Shown: piece by piece, positions 8,018 to 17,479 of the stretch
How the letters are laid out: the number at the start of each line of letters is the position of its first letter
Position numbering within the stretch: the stretch's first letter is position 1
Source: Alistipes sp. An66
GTDB taxonomy: Bacteria > Bacteroidota > Bacteroidia > Bacteroidales > Rikenellaceae
Assembly: GCF_002161445.1 (NCBI RefSeq)
Contig: NZ_NFHT01000007.1
Span: forward strand, 83,024 to 147,023
Direction: 5' to 3'
Length of the DNA: 64,000 nt
Translations under genes and position numbers: made by a program
The notes under the pieces: generated by a model
Seen by the model: only the letters and a program-made list of their open reading frames with translations
What the model was told of the DNA's origin: nothing
Database searches by the model: none

Positions 8018-10055
8018 TGTATTGTTCTTCGGTTATTTCCAGTTCGTAGGAGGCCTTCTCCCACTCGTGCATCTGGTGGTCGTAACGGGACTTCAAGTCG
8101 TTGTAGGCCGTATAGTCGGCCTCGTTGTAGTCGGTCGCGGCGGCGAACTTCGCATCGTATTCGGCGATCCGCTTCTCCAATTCGGCCAGTTCCGTCTCCA
8201 CGCTCTCCACCGCCTTGCGCAGCTTGCGCAGCAGCTTCTCCTGCTCCTTCTTCTGCTCGTAGGAGGCTTTTCCGGAAAGGACGGCCTTCTCCGCCGCGCC
8301 GTCCGCGGCGTTCGCAGCGGTTGTACCGCCGGAACCCTTCGCACCGTCGGAACCCTTCGCGCCGGCGGCCGGACCGGCTTTCGGGGCACTCTTCGGAGCG
8401 GCGGTCTTCGCCGGTGCATCGCGGCGCTCGATCTCCTGCAAGGATTCCAGCTTGCGCTTTTCGAGGAAGTAGTAGATCCCCCCGAGATACTCCTTGACAC
8501 CTCCGTCGCGGAATTCGTAGACCTTCTCGACCATGCCGTCGAGAAACTCGCGGTCGTGCGAGACGACGACCACCGTGCCGTCGTATTTCAGGATGGCGTT
8601 TTTGAGGATGTCCTTCGAACGCATGTCCATGTGGTTCGTGGGCTCGTCCAAAACCAGCAGGTTGCGCGGTTCCAGCATCATGCGGGCCATGGCCAGCCGC
8701 GCCCGCTCGCCGCCCGAGAGGACCTTGACCTTCTTGTCGATGTCCTCGCCGCGGAAGAGGAACGCCCCGAGGATGTCGCGCAGCCGCGTGCGGATATCGC
8801 CCACGGCCACGCGGTCCAGCGTGTCGTAGACCGTAAACTCGCCGTCCATCAGGTCGTCCTGATTCTGGGCGTAGTAGCCGATGTTGACGTTGGCGCCGAT
8901 GCGGATCGACCCCTCCGTCGGAGTCAGCTGCCCGACGAGCATCCTCGCCAGCGTGGTCTTGCCCTCGCCGTTGCGCCCGACAAGAGCGATCCGGTCGCCC
9001 TTCTCGATGACGAAATTCGCGCCGCTGAACACATGCTTCGCCCCGAACGACATCCCGGCCTCGTTGATCTCGGCGACGATCTGTCCCGAACGCGGCGCGG
9101 GCGGGAACTTGATGTTCAGCGTGGCAAGGTCCTCCTCCTCGACTTCGAGACGTTCGAGACGCTCCAACTGCTTGATGCGCGACTGCACCTGGTTCGACTT
9201 CGTGGGCTTGTAGCGGAACTTCTCGATGAACTCCTCGGTCTTCTCGATCATCCGCTGCTGGTTCTCGTAGGCGGCCAGCTGCTGCGCGCGGCGTTCGGCG
9301 CGCAGGACGACGTATTTCGAATAGGGCACCTTGTAGTCGGTGATCCTGCCCAGCGAGAGCTCCACGGTGCGGTTCGTCACGTTATCGAGGAACGCCCGGT
9401 CGTGGGAGATCAGCAGCACGGCGCCGTTGTAGTTTTTGAGGTACTCTTCGAGCCACTGGATCGACTCAATGTCGAGGTGGTTCGTGGGCTCGTCCAAAAG
9501 GAAGATCGAGGGGCGCCGCAGGAGCAGTTTCGCCAGCTCGATGCGCATGCGCCAGCCTCCGGAGAACTCGCTCGTGGCACGTCCGAAATCCTCGCGCTTG
9601 AATCCCAGACCGAGCAACGTCTTCTCGATGTCGGCATCGCGGGTCTCGCCGCCGAGGATGTGGTAGCGGTCCTGGGCGTCGTTCAGGCGGTGCAGCAGCT
9701 GTTCGTAGGCGGCCGACTCGTAGTCGGTCCGCACGGTGATCTCGCGCGTGAGGTCGGCTATCTCGGCTTCGAGGCGCAGGACCTCGTCGAAGGCCTTGGC
9801 GGTCTCGTCGACGAGCGTCGTGGTGTCGGCCACGCGCATCGTCTGCGGGAGGTAGCCGATCGTACACTCGCCGTTGATCGTCACGGCGCCCGACGTGGGC
9901 TGCTGCTCACCGGTGATGATGCGCAGCAGCGTGGTTTTCCCCGCGCCGTTCTTGCCGACCAGACCGATGCGGTCCTTGGGGTTGATCAGGAACGAGATAT
10001 TGTCGAAGAGGGTCCAGCCCCCGTAACTGACTGTCAGATTGTCGAGTGAAATCAT
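8010..10055 (-). CDS. ABC-F family ATPase (ribosome-associated)
   Basis: A soluble protein of about 681 residues with two ABC nucleotide-binding domains in tandem and no membrane segments. Domain 1 has Walker A GLVGKNGAGKTT, signature FSGGWRMR and Walker B LLDEPTNHLD; domain 2 has ALVGRNGEGKTT, LSGGERAR and LVLDEPTNHMD. A charged inter-domain linker and a C-terminal coiled coil (after an alanine/lysine-rich spacer near residues 545-590) complete the Uup/YdiF-like architecture. ABC-F proteins act on the ribosomal E site to relieve stalled or antibiotic-bound ribosomes; which role applies here cannot be told. I prefer MISLDNL over the MLLM start three codons upstream. It heads a likely operon with rlmB. 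Confidence 0.92.
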   Translation of the reverse strand: MISLDNLTVSYGGWTLFDNISFLINPKDRIGLVGKNGAGKTTLLRIITGEQQPTSGAVTINGECTIGYLPQTMRVADTTTLVDETAKAFDEVLRLEAEIADLTREITVRTDYESAAYEQLLHRLNDAQDRYHILGGETRDADIEKTLLGLGFKREDFGRATSEFSGGWRMRIELAKLLLRRPSIFLLDEPTNHLDIESIQWLEEYLKNYNGAVLLISHDRAFLDNVTNRTVELSLGRITDYKVPYSKYVVLRAERRAQQLAAYENQQRMIEKTEEFIEKFRYKPTKSNQVQSRIKQLERLERLEVEEEDLATLNIKFPPAPRSGQIVAEINEAGMSFGAKHVFSGANFVIEKGDRIALVGRNGEGKTTLARMLVGQLTPTEGSIRIGANVNIGYYAQNQDDLMDGEFTVYDTLDRVAVGDIRTRLRDILGAFLFRGEDIDKKVKVLSGGERARLAMARMMLEPRNLLVLDEPTNHMDMRSKDILKNAILKYDGTVVVVSHDREFLDGMVEKVYEFRDGGVKEYLGGIYYFLEKRKLESLQEIERRDAPAKTAAPKSAPKAGPAAGAKGSDGAKGSGGTTAANAADGAAEKAVLSGKASYEQKKEQEKLLRKLRKAVESVETELAELEKRIAEYDAKFAAATDYNEADYTAYNDLKSRYDHQMHEWEKASYELEITEEQYNG

Positions 10056-10104
10056 AAGCAACACGTTGAGGGAGCCGCCGCACGGGCAGTTCCGGAAAAC
10101 ACCG

Positions 10105-10112
10105 CAAAGGTA
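10105..10112 (-). promoter_or_regulatory. -7 box of the ABC-F/rlmB operon
   Basis: Reads TACCTTTG on the minus strand, about 50 bases before the ABC-F start. No clear TTG at 19 bases upstream. Confidence 0.5.
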
Positions 10113-10236
10113 ACGTTTTTACAGGAAAATCCACCATTGCAGGAAGCGGTGTCTTCGCTTTTTCCCGGTATTTTGCCACCGCCGTGCAAAAAGCGCCCCT
10201 TTCCGGACGCTTTCACGACCGACCGGCGTCGGGACG

Positions 10237-10887
10237 TTACGCTTCGAGGATGCGCCGGATCTCGGCCTCGGGATCCGCAGCCTTGAAGACGGCGCTCCCG
10301 GCCACCAGAACCTCGGCCCCGGCATCGAATACCTCACGGGCATTGGCTGCCGAAATACCGCCGTCGACCTCGATGATTGTCTCCAACCCGAGCTCCGAAA
10401 CCAGCGCCCGCAGCTCGCGGATCTTGTCGAGCGACCCGGGGATAAACGACTGCCCGCCGAATCCCGGCTCGACGCTCATCACCAGCACCAGGTCGACCTT
10501 CGGAAGCACCTCGCGGAGCGCCTCGACCGGCGTGGCGGGCTTGATCGAGACGCCGACCTTCGCTCCGGCCCCGCGGATGCGGGCGATGCACCCATCGGGA
10601 TCGGCGGTGGCTTCGAGGTGGAAGGTCACCAGATCGGCCCCGGCCTCGACGAACCGCGCGACATACTTCTCGGGCTCGACGATCATCAGATGCACGTCGA
10701 GGAACTTCGACGTCGCCTTCCGGATGGGCTTCATCACGGGGAATCCGAACGAGATATTGGGGACGAAGACGCCGTCCATGACGTCGATGTGGACCCATTC
10801 GGCCGCGCTGCGGTCGATCATCCGCGTATCGCGGTCCAGATGACCGAAGTCGGCCGAAAGCATCGAAGGAGCTACTATGCGCTGCAT
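10237..10887 (-). CDS. rpe: Ribulose-phosphate 3-epimerase
   Basis: Interconverts D-ribulose 5-phosphate and D-xylulose 5-phosphate in the non-oxidative pentose phosphate pathway. This 216-residue TIM barrel shows the family landmarks: APSMLSADF at the N-terminus, HIDVMDGVFVPNISFG (metal ligand H and catalytic D), DVHLMI, VMSVEPGFGGQSF, and VDGGI with the second catalytic aspartate near the C-terminus. It is divergent from rmuC, each with its own -7 box in the 100-base gap. Length and motifs are normal. Confidence 0.96.
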   Translation of the reverse strand: MQRIVAPSMLSADFGHLDRDTRMIDRSAAEWVHIDVMDGVFVPNISFGFPVMKPIRKATSKFLDVHLMIVEPEKYVARFVEAGADLVTFHLEATADPDGCIARIRGAGAKVGVSIKPATPVEALREVLPKVDLVLVMSVEPGFGGQSFIPGSLDKIRELRALVSELGLETIIEVDGGISAANAREVFDAGAEVLVAGSAVFKAADPEAEIRRILEA

Positions 10888-10948
10888 GGATTTTCGATTT
10901 TATACTCCCAGGGTTTCAAATTCAAACCTCTCGGGTTTCATTTTTAAA

Positions 10949-10956
10949 CAAAGATA
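10949..10956 (-). promoter_or_regulatory. rpe -7 box
   Basis: TATCTTTG on the minus strand, 61 bases upstream of the rpe ATG. It lies 22 bases from the rightward rmuC box, so the two divergent promoters overlap. Confidence 0.5.
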
Positions 10957-10978
10957 ATAAAAATTCGGCAGAAAATCC

Positions 10979-10986
10979 TATCTTTG
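10979..10986 (+). promoter_or_regulatory. rmuC -7 box, six bases before the start codon
   Basis: TATCTTTG, followed by six bases and then ATG. If transcription starts at the usual distance, the rmuC mRNA has essentially no 5' leader. Confidence 0.55.
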
Positions 10987-10992
10987 CAAAAT

Positions 10993-12474
10993 ATGAATAC
11001 GACCGCCATTCTAATCATCGTCCTGCTCGGCGCAGCCGTCGCGACACTTGCCGCCGTAGCCGTCGCCCTGCGCCGCGAGACGGCCCGTCTGCGGAGCGAA
11101 AAAGAGAGTGCCGAAGCCTCGCAGACCGACCTGGGCCAGCGCCTTGCCGCCACCGAAACCCTCCTCACGGAGACCCGTCAGGCCCGTGACGGAGCGCAGA
11201 CCGAATTGCGGGCGCTGCGCGAAGAGCACCTCCGCACACAGACCGAGCTGGCCGCCCTGCGGGCCTCGTCGGCCTCGGAGATCGACGCCCTGCGGACGAA
11301 GAACGCCGAGGAGCGCGACGCCGAGCGCGCCGCACGCGAAAAGTTGGAGGAGCGTTTTCGCCTGGAATTCAAAAACCTCGCCACGGAGATCCTCGGCGAG
11401 CAGTCGCGGGAGTTCAAGCAGACGAACAAGGAGTCGCTGGACCTCCTGCTGAAACCCTTCCGCGAGAACATCACCGAGTTCCGCGAACGGGTCGAGCGCA
11501 TCTACTCCCACGAGAACGAACAGCGCGGCGAGCTGAAAAACGAGCTCAAACGCCTCATGGAGCTGAACCAGCACATCTCGGCCGACGCCCGGAACCTGAC
11601 CGACGCGCTGAAAGGCAACTCGAAGGTGCAGGGCGACTGGGGCGAGATGCTGTTGGAGACGATCCTCGACAGTTCGTCGCTCTCGAAAGGCATCCACTAC
11701 GAGACGCAGTACAACATCAAGGACGACGAGGGCCGCAACCTGCGTCCGGACGTGGTGCTGCATCTGCCCGAAAAGAAGGATATCGTCATCGACTCGAAGG
11801 TTTCGCTCACGGCCTTCGTGAACTACACGGCGGCCGAAACCGCCGAGGAGCGGCAGCGGCACATGGCGGCACACGTGGCGTCGGTGCGCCAGCACGTCAT
11901 CGAACTCGGACGCAAGGAGTACCAGCGTCGGCTGAACTCGCCGGATTTCGTCATCATGTTCGTACCGAACGAGCCGGCCTTCCTGGCGGCACTGCAAAGC
12001 GACCCGAAGATCTGGTCCGACGCCTATGAACGGAAGGTGATCGTCTCGTCGCCGACGAACCTCTTCGCGCTGCTGAAACTCGTCGCGGACCTCTGGAAAT
12101 ACAACGATCAGGACAAGAACACCAAGGAGATCGCCGCCTGCGGGCTGAAACTCTACGAACAGCTGGTGGCCTTCACCTCGTCGCTCGAAGGGGTCGGCAC
12201 GGCGCTCGGCAAGGCCCGCGATGCTTACGAGGACGCCTACAAACGGCTCTGCACGGGCAACGACAACATCATCCGCGTGGGCGAGCGCCTGCGCCGTACG
12301 GCGCGCCTGCAAACCAAGCGGCAGCATGCGCCCCGCACGCTCGAACTCGCCGGCAGCGACACCGTAGAGGAAGCCCCGGCCGAGATACCGGAGGAGACGC
12401 CCGCACCCGACGGGAGCGGCAGCCGGGCAGATGTCCCGACGGGAACTTCGGAATCCGGCACCCCAACCGACTGA
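10993..12474 (+). CDS. rmuC: RmuC-family DNA recombination protein
   Basis: A 493-residue protein with an N-terminal membrane anchor (about residues 3-25), a long coiled coil (about 30-210) and the RmuC nuclease-like domain (KGNSKVQGDWGEMLLE, RPDVVLHLPEKKDIVIDSKVSL, FVPNEPAFLAAL). In E. coli, RmuC limits inversion-type rearrangements at short inverted repeats; the domain belongs to the PD-(D/E)xK nuclease superfamily and the D...DSK residues are present. The C-terminal ~40 residues are acidic and proline-rich. The ATG at 10993 is preferred to the TTG three codons earlier, which lies inside the -7 box. It is followed 45 bases later by a GH31 gene. Confidence 0.92.
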   Translation: MNTTAILIIVLLGAAVATLAAVAVALRRETARLRSEKESAEASQTDLGQRLAATETLLTETRQARDGAQTELRALREEHLRTQTELAALRASSASEIDALRTKNAEERDAERAAREKLEERFRLEFKNLATEILGEQSREFKQTNKESLDLLLKPFRENITEFRERVERIYSHENEQRGELKNELKRLMELNQHISADARNLTDALKGNSKVQGDWGEMLLETILDSSSLSKGIHYETQYNIKDDEGRNLRPDVVLHLPEKKDIVIDSKVSLTAFVNYTAAETAEERQRHMAAHVASVRQHVIELGRKEYQRRLNSPDFVIMFVPNEPAFLAALQSDPKIWSDAYERKVIVSSPTNLFALLKLVADLWKYNDQDKNTKEIAACGLKLYEQLVAFTSSLEGVGTALGKARDAYEDAYKRLCTGNDNIIRVGERLRRTARLQTKRQHAPRTLELAGSDTVEEAPAEIPEETPAPDGSGSRADVPTGTSESGTPTD

Positions 12475-12519
12475 ACATTCATCCAGACAAATTCCATATC
12501 TCAAACTACATCCAAATCA

Positions 12520-15135
12520 ATGAAAAACATCGCAGTCCTGTTGGCAACCCTGACCTTTCTACTACCGGTCTCGGCCGCCCATCCGAAAGCCGATCCACAA
12601 GCAGTCGTCACCTCCGGAAACGCCCGTTTCACAGTTCTCACTCCGCAGCTCGTCCGCATGGAGTGGAGCGAAGACGGCGTATTCGAGGATCGCGCGACGC
12701 TCACCTTCATCAACCGCACGACGCCCGTTCCGGAGTTCCGCGTGCGGGAGAGCCGTTCAAAGCTGACCATCACGACGTCGGCACTTACGCTCACCTACGG
12801 CAAAAACGGGAAATTCACGCCCGAGAACCTGAAAGTCGTCTTCCGCCTCAACGGGAAGGATGTCACCTGGACGCCCGGTATGGAGGATCCGCAAAACCTC
12901 ATGGGCACGACCCGCACGCTGGACGGATGCGACGGCAACAAACTCGGGCGTGAGCCGATGGAGCAGGGCATCCTCTCCCGTTCGGGATGGGCTGTAGTGG
13001 ACGACAGCCGTCGTCACCTGCTCGTCGCCGACGATTCGCACTGGAAGGAGTGGGTGGCGCCGCGTCCGGAGGGCGAACGGCAGGATCTCTACCTCTTCGC
13101 CTACGGACACGACTACAAGCAGGCGCTCGCCGATTTCCAGCTGGTTGCCGGCCGGGCGCCGCTGCCTCCGAAATACACCTTCGGATACTGGTGGAGCCGC
13201 TATTGGCAATATTCGGACGACGAGTTCCGGGATCTGGTCTCCAAGCTACGATCTATGGACGTGCCGCTCGACGTGCTGATCGTCGACATGGACTGGCATG
13301 AAACCTGGAGCCTGCGCAAAAACAACGCCCCGACCGATGAATACGGACAGCGGATCGGATGGACCGGCTATACCTGGCAGAAGGAGTTGTTCCCCTCGCC
13401 GGCCAACTTTCTGCAATGGACCGAAAACGAGGGGTTGAAGGTGGCTCTCAACCTCCACCCGGCATCGGGCATCCAGCCCTACGAGGATGTCTACGAGGAT
13501 TTCACCCGCGCCTACGGCTGGACGGAAAAGGACAAGAGCGTCCCCTTCCACATCGACGAAAAGAAGTGGGCCGACGTCTACTTCCAAACCGTACTGGCAC
13601 CGATGGAGAAGGAAGGGGTCGATTTCTGGTGGCTCGACTGGCAGCAGTGGCGCGAATCGAAGTTCACACCCGGACTCTCGAACACCTTCTGGCTGAACCA
13701 CACCTTCTTCCGCCATGCCGAAGAGAGCTGTCCCGACCAGCGTCCGTTCATCTACCACCGTTGGGGCGGTCTGGGGTCGCACCGTTATCCGCTGGCCTTC
13801 TCGGGCGACACCTACGCCACATGGGCGACCCTTGCCTACCTGCCCTACTTCACCGCCACGGCTTCGAACGTCGACTACGGCTACTGGGGGCACGACATCG
13901 GCGGCCACATGTTCCACAAGGACCAGCCGGCCACGGATCCCGAACTCTATACGCGCTGGCTCCAATACGGCATCTTCACCCCGATCTTCAAGACCCATTC
14001 CACGAAAGACCCGCGCATCGAACGCTACATCTGGGCCTTTCCCGACCACATGTTCTACATGCGCGACGCCATCCGTCTGCGCTACACGCTGGCGCCCTAC
14101 ATCTACAATGCGGCGCGTGAGAACTTCGACACCGGCATAGGTATCTGCCGCCCGATGTATTACGAATATCCCGAGCTCGACGAGGCCTACAACGCACCGG
14201 AGCAGCACTTCTTCGGCAACGACATACTCGCGACGGCGATCACCGGCCCGGCGGATTCGCTTTCGGGCCTCGCCGAACGGAAAGTCTGGTTCCCGGAAGG
14301 CCGCTGGTACGACTGCGCCACGGGAGCGATGTACGACGGGGGCATGAGCCGCACGCTCCGGTATACGATTGCCGAAACGCCGTGGTACGTGCGTGCCGGC
14401 GCCATTCTGCCGATGAACCCGGCGCATGTCCAGAACCTCCAACATCCGTGCGACACGCTCGTGCTGACCTTCATTCCGGGCGGCGACGGAGAACTCCGCC
14501 ACTACGAGGACGACGGCATCAGCCAGCGCTACGACGAAGAGTTCGCCACGACGCACATCACCAAGCGCCAGAGCGGGAATCTCATCCGCGCCGAGATCGC
14601 CGCCCGCGAGGGCAGCTATGCCGGAGCTCCGGCAAGCCGCAGCTACGAACTGCGCTTTCCGGCGACCTTCCCGCCGCAACGCGTGACGGTCGACGGGAAA
14701 GAGATCCCCTACGCACGATTCCCGCAGGCCGGCACATGGACCTACGAAGCCTATACGCTGGCACCGATCGTCTACACGGAGCCGCACGCCTGCGACCGGC
14801 CGCTTGTCGTGGAGCTGATCCTCGACGAAAGGGCGCTTCCGATGCAGGAGGAGCTCTACGGCAAGAGCGGAATCTTCAAACGCTGCCAGGACCTCACCGT
14901 GGAGTTCAAACTCGAACAGGGCAGGTTCGGCGAGACCTACAAGCTGCTGCCGCAGGAGTACCTCCGGGTTTCGCAGTGCGCGAACTTCATCCTCGAACGT
15001 CCGGAACTGGCCTTCGAACTGATCCCGCAGTTCGACGAGATGCGGAACAAAATGTTCGAGACGACCGACAAGATGGAGATTCTCGGCCCGGCTTTCAAGG
15101 AGAAGCTGCACCGGCAGCTCGGCAAGGAAGAATAA
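12520..15135 (+). CDS. Secreted glycoside hydrolase family 31 protein (alpha-glucosidase/alpha-xylosidase type)
   Basis: An 871-residue exo-acting alpha-glycosidase of family GH31. A signal peptide ends near residue 19 (VSAA-HPK). An N-terminal beta-sandwich (to about residue 210) precedes the catalytic barrel, with VDMDWH, the nucleophile in WWLDWQQW (D373), and the acid/base in SGD (D430). Beta domains follow. The last ~110 residues, after the usual C-terminal sandwich, form an extra charged helical tail (IFKRCQDLTVEFK onward), which I do not recognise from other GH31 enzymes. No SusCD or other carbohydrate enzyme flanks it. Substrate cannot be assigned from sequence; an exported glucosidase is most likely. 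Confidence 0.9.
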   Translation: MKNIAVLLATLTFLLPVSAAHPKADPQAVVTSGNARFTVLTPQLVRMEWSEDGVFEDRATLTFINRTTPVPEFRVRESRSKLTITTSALTLTYGKNGKFTPENLKVVFRLNGKDVTWTPGMEDPQNLMGTTRTLDGCDGNKLGREPMEQGILSRSGWAVVDDSRRHLLVADDSHWKEWVAPRPEGERQDLYLFAYGHDYKQALADFQLVAGRAPLPPKYTFGYWWSRYWQYSDDEFRDLVSKLRSMDVPLDVLIVDMDWHETWSLRKNNAPTDEYGQRIGWTGYTWQKELFPSPANFLQWTENEGLKVALNLHPASGIQPYEDVYEDFTRAYGWTEKDKSVPFHIDEKKWADVYFQTVLAPMEKEGVDFWWLDWQQWRESKFTPGLSNTFWLNHTFFRHAEESCPDQRPFIYHRWGGLGSHRYPLAFSGDTYATWATLAYLPYFTATASNVDYGYWGHDIGGHMFHKDQPATDPELYTRWLQYGIFTPIFKTHSTKDPRIERYIWAFPDHMFYMRDAIRLRYTLAPYIYNAARENFDTGIGICRPMYYEYPELDEAYNAPEQHFFGNDILATAITGPADSLSGLAERKVWFPEGRWYDCATGAMYDGGMSRTLRYTIAETPWYVRAGAILPMNPAHVQNLQHPCDTLVLTFIPGGDGELRHYEDDGISQRYDEEFATTHITKRQSGNLIRAEIAAREGSYAGAPASRSYELRFPATFPPQRVTVDGKEIPYARFPQAGTWTYEAYTLAPIVYTEPHACDRPLVVELILDERALPMQEELYGKSGIFKRCQDLTVEFKLEQGRFGETYKLLPQEYLRVSQCANFILERPELAFELIPQFDEMRNKMFETTDKMEILGPAFKEKLHRQLGKEE

Positions 15136-15153
15136 TCCTTTCTCCGACAACAA

Positions 15154-15195
15154 ATGCAATTCCCCCGTCCGTGAAAGACGGGGGAATTGCATTTT
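15154..15195 (+). terminator. Terminator of the GH31 gene
   Basis: 16-bp stem (15154-15169 with 15177-15192), 7-base loop, then TTTT. It lies 18 bases past the GH31 stop codon and could also serve the convergent gene on its right. Confidence 0.85.
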
Positions 15196-15244
15196 CCAAC
15201 CCGGAGATGCAACATTACGGGCTTCGGAAAATAGCAAGCGAAAG

Positions 15245-15853
15245 CTACCGCCAACTCCTGCGCAGGCGGCTTTCGATGCCGGGCGAGGCCGTCAGCGCCT
15301 GGGTCTCCAAAAGGTCGTCCCAGATCTCGTCGACCCACGTCACCCTTCCGCGGCAGCGCTTCAACACCTCCACGGACCAAACCCGCACGGCCACCTTCGC
15401 CGCCGGATCGACCGCCCATTCGGCCGCCGCCCCCGCAATGCGCTCCAACACATCCGGATCGGGATGCACCCGGCGCAGCAGGTCGGCCATGATCTTTGCA
15501 AAATGGCGCCGTGCGCTCGGATCCCCGCATGCCGGGAAATCCCGCCGGCAAAACGGCTCCGCATGGGGCATGAAGTGCTCCGGAGCCGTAAAATAGAGGC
15601 GGTCCAACACATAGGCGGCCCGAAAGCGGATCTTGTGCCGCACGGGGTTCGGCAACGCCCCGATTCCCCGGGACAAGCCGGTCTTTCCGGTTCCTCCGGA
15701 CTCCCCGGAATCCTTGTCCTCCCCGGGCAACCCGGCGGCAATCCTATACAACACGCCGACGGCCCCCGCCTCACACACCCTGCGGGCCATCCCGTCGGCG
15801 AAATGCTCCTGCCAACGATCGTCCAACGCCCCGATCAACTCCTCGTCACTCAT
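15245..15853 (-). CDS. Small HEAT/ARM-like helical protein of unknown function
   Basis: About 202 residues from the ATG at 15853 (MSDEELIGALDDRW). The open frame reaches further upstream, but that part overlaps tsaB and is not protein-like. The sequence is predicted largely helical, with conserved-looking blocks NPVRHKIRFRAAYVLDRLYF, SARRHFAKIMADLL and DPAAKVAVRVWSVEVL, resembling HEAT/ARM repeat pairs. A glycine/glutamate-rich insertion lies at about residues 48-62. No signal peptide or catalytic motif is visible. It follows tsaB by 29 bases on the same strand and is probably in its operon. Function unknown. Confidence 0.7.
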   Translation of the reverse strand: MSDEELIGALDDRWQEHFADGMARRVCEAGAVGVLYRIAAGLPGEDKDSGESGGTGKTGLSRGIGALPNPVRHKIRFRAAYVLDRLYFTAPEHFMPHAEPFCRRDFPACGDPSARRHFAKIMADLLRRVHPDPDVLERIAGAAAEWAVDPAAKVAVRVWSVEVLKRCRGRVTWVDEIWDDLLETQALTASPGIESRLRRSWR

Positions 15854-15882
15854 CTCGATGCCCCGGGAATCACGACCGCCCG

Positions 15883-16590
15883 TCAGAAGAGTTTCTTCTT
15901 CGAAGTCGTGACGACGAAATCCTTCAAATAGAAGGGTTCGAAATAGGCGATATCCTCCGTGCGCCCCTCGTCGAGGGCCTGCTGGGCCAGCCGGGCCAGT
16001 CCGCGGGCCGAAGGCGTCACCTCGACGAACGTCGCACCCGCGAGCAGGTCGGCACACTTCCGGGCGCCGCTTCCGAAGATCACGAACGGTTCACCCGCCT
16101 GACGATAAGCGGCAAAACTCTCCTCCGAAACCACCTCGGCGGAGACATCGGTCAGCGGTGTGCCCTGGGAGTCGAACACCTGGGCATAGACCTCCATGCG
16201 GCGGGCGTCGACCATCGGACAGAGCCGGGCGTGCTGCCAGTCATCGACGGCGAGAATCCCCGCCTCGTAGTCCTCGCGGGCCACTTCGACCAGCGCATCG
16301 AGCGATCCGACGGCCAGCAGGGGTTTCTGCAACCCGTAGCAGAGACCTTTGGCAAACGACACGCCGATGCGCAGCCCGGTGTAGGAACCGGGCCCCTTGC
16401 CGACGGCCACGGCATCCAGATCGTCGGGAGCGATGCCCGTTTCGCGCAGCAGTTCGTCGACGAAGACGCCGACCTTGCGGGCGTGGTCGCGCCCCTCGTC
16501 GCTCTCGCGCAGCGACAGCAGCTCGCCGTCGCGGGCAATTCCCACGGAACAGACGTCCGTGCCGGTTTCAATACAGAGAATCAATGACAT
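15883..16590 (-). CDS. tsaB: tRNA threonylcarbamoyladenosine biosynthesis protein TsaB
   Basis: A 235-residue ASKHA-fold protein, the scaffold partner of TsaD in forming N6-threonylcarbamoyladenosine (t6A37) on ANN-decoding tRNAs. The N-terminal LCIETGTDVCSVGIA phosphate-1-like motif, HARK near residue 36, and the KGPGSYTGLRIGVSFAKGLC signature (about 65-84) are diagnostic. As usual for TsaB, the C-terminal ATPase elements are degenerate. The start ATG is adjacent to the conserved first strand. Upstream lies a repetitive purine-rich spacer, and the next gene downstream is a HEAT-like protein. Confidence 0.95.
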   Translation of the reverse strand: MSLILCIETGTDVCSVGIARDGELLSLRESDEGRDHARKVGVFVDELLRETGIAPDDLDAVAVGKGPGSYTGLRIGVSFAKGLCYGLQKPLLAVGSLDALVEVAREDYEAGILAVDDWQHARLCPMVDARRMEVYAQVFDSQGTPLTDVSAEVVSEESFAAYRQAGEPFVIFGSGARKCADLLAGATFVEVTPSARGLARLAQQALDEGRTEDIAYFEPFYLKDFVVTTSKKKLF

Positions 16591-16640
16591 ATCTTACTAC
16601 ATTTACTTAATTTTCCATTTTCGGATCCGCGTTCTCGCTC

Positions 16641-16690
16641 CTTCTCTCTCCCTTTCTCTCCCTTTCTCTCCTTTTCTCTCCCCTCCCACC
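16641..16690. repeat. Four-fold 10-bp pyrimidine repeat
   Basis: Tandem decamers close to CCTTTCTCTC (16641-16680), then CCCTCCC. The strand is pure pyrimidine over about 50 bases. It lies between the tsaB start and the end of the HAD gene. Such mirror-type tracts can form triplex DNA and expand or contract by slippage. Confidence 0.7.
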
Positions 16691-16702
16691 TCCGGCCCGG
16701 TG

Positions 16703-17479
16703 TCAGATCACCCCGAAGTGTTCCAACGCCCGGCGGATGCCGTCGTCGTCGACCGTTGCCGTCACCCAGTCGGCGGCCCGCAGCGCCTCGTCGCACGCCC
16801 CGCCCATGGCCACGCCGATCCCGGCGGCCCGCAGCATCGGGACGTCGTTTCCGCCGTCGCCGAAGGCCATCGTCTCCGCGGCGCCGAGGCCGAAACGTTC
16901 CGCAAACTCCGCCATGCCGGTCGCCTTGTCGATGCCGCGGAGGTTGACGTCCGTGAAGATCGGGCACCAGCGCGTGGCCACCATCGAGGGCAGCCGGGCC
17001 ATGACCCGTTTTTCGAGCTCCGGATCGACATAGAAGCACATCTGGCAGCAGTCGCCGCGGTCGAACAGGCGCCGCAGGTCGACCACCTCGGGAACCGGAT
17101 GGGCCACCAGGCGGGCGACCTCCTCGACGACGGGCGTCACGCGGTTGACGAAGATGCCGTCGTTGAGTTCCAGCCCGACCGGAAAATCCATCTCCGCGGA
17201 GAGGGCCATCGCCTGCTCGAACTCCGCACGCGGAATCAGGTGCCGGGCCACGACCTCGCCGTCGCGCATCAGGCAATCGGCGCCATTGAGGGCCACGACC
17301 CCGTCGTAGGGGATCTCTTCCAATCCGGCGAGGTCACCGACGGCGCGTCCCGTAGCGATGAAGAGCCGCACGCCGCGGCCGTGGGCCCGGCGCAGGGCAT
17401 CGAGTGCCGACGCCGGCACCTCGTGGGTCCGGAAGCTGATGAGCGTTCCGTCGACATCGAGGAACAGGGCGCGGATCAT
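16703..17479 (-). CDS. Cof-type HAD-superfamily phosphatase
   Basis: A 258-residue HAD hydrolase of the Cof/YbjI type, probably dephosphorylating sugar phosphates or related metabolites. HAD motif I is LFLDVDGTL at residues 5-13 (nucleophile and acid aspartates), motif II is the ATGR-type IATGRAV, the C2B cap lies between about residues 80 and 190, and motif IV is [10 protein letters not shown] near 209-218. The ATG at 17479 overlaps the smpB stop codon as ATGA, which indicates translational coupling. A longer frame upstream is a shadow of smpB. Confidence 0.9.
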   Translation of the reverse strand: MIRALFLDVDGTLISFRTHEVPASALDALRRAHGRGVRLFIATGRAVGDLAGLEEIPYDGVVALNGADCLMRDGEVVARHLIPRAEFEQAMALSAEMDFPVGLELNDGIFVNRVTPVVEEVARLVAHPVPEVVDLRRLFDRGDCCQMCFYVDPELEKRVMARLPSMVATRWCPIFTDVNLRGIDKATGMAEFAERFGLGAAETMAFGDGGNDVPMLRAAGIGVAMGGACDEALRAADWVTATVDDDGIRRALEHFGVI

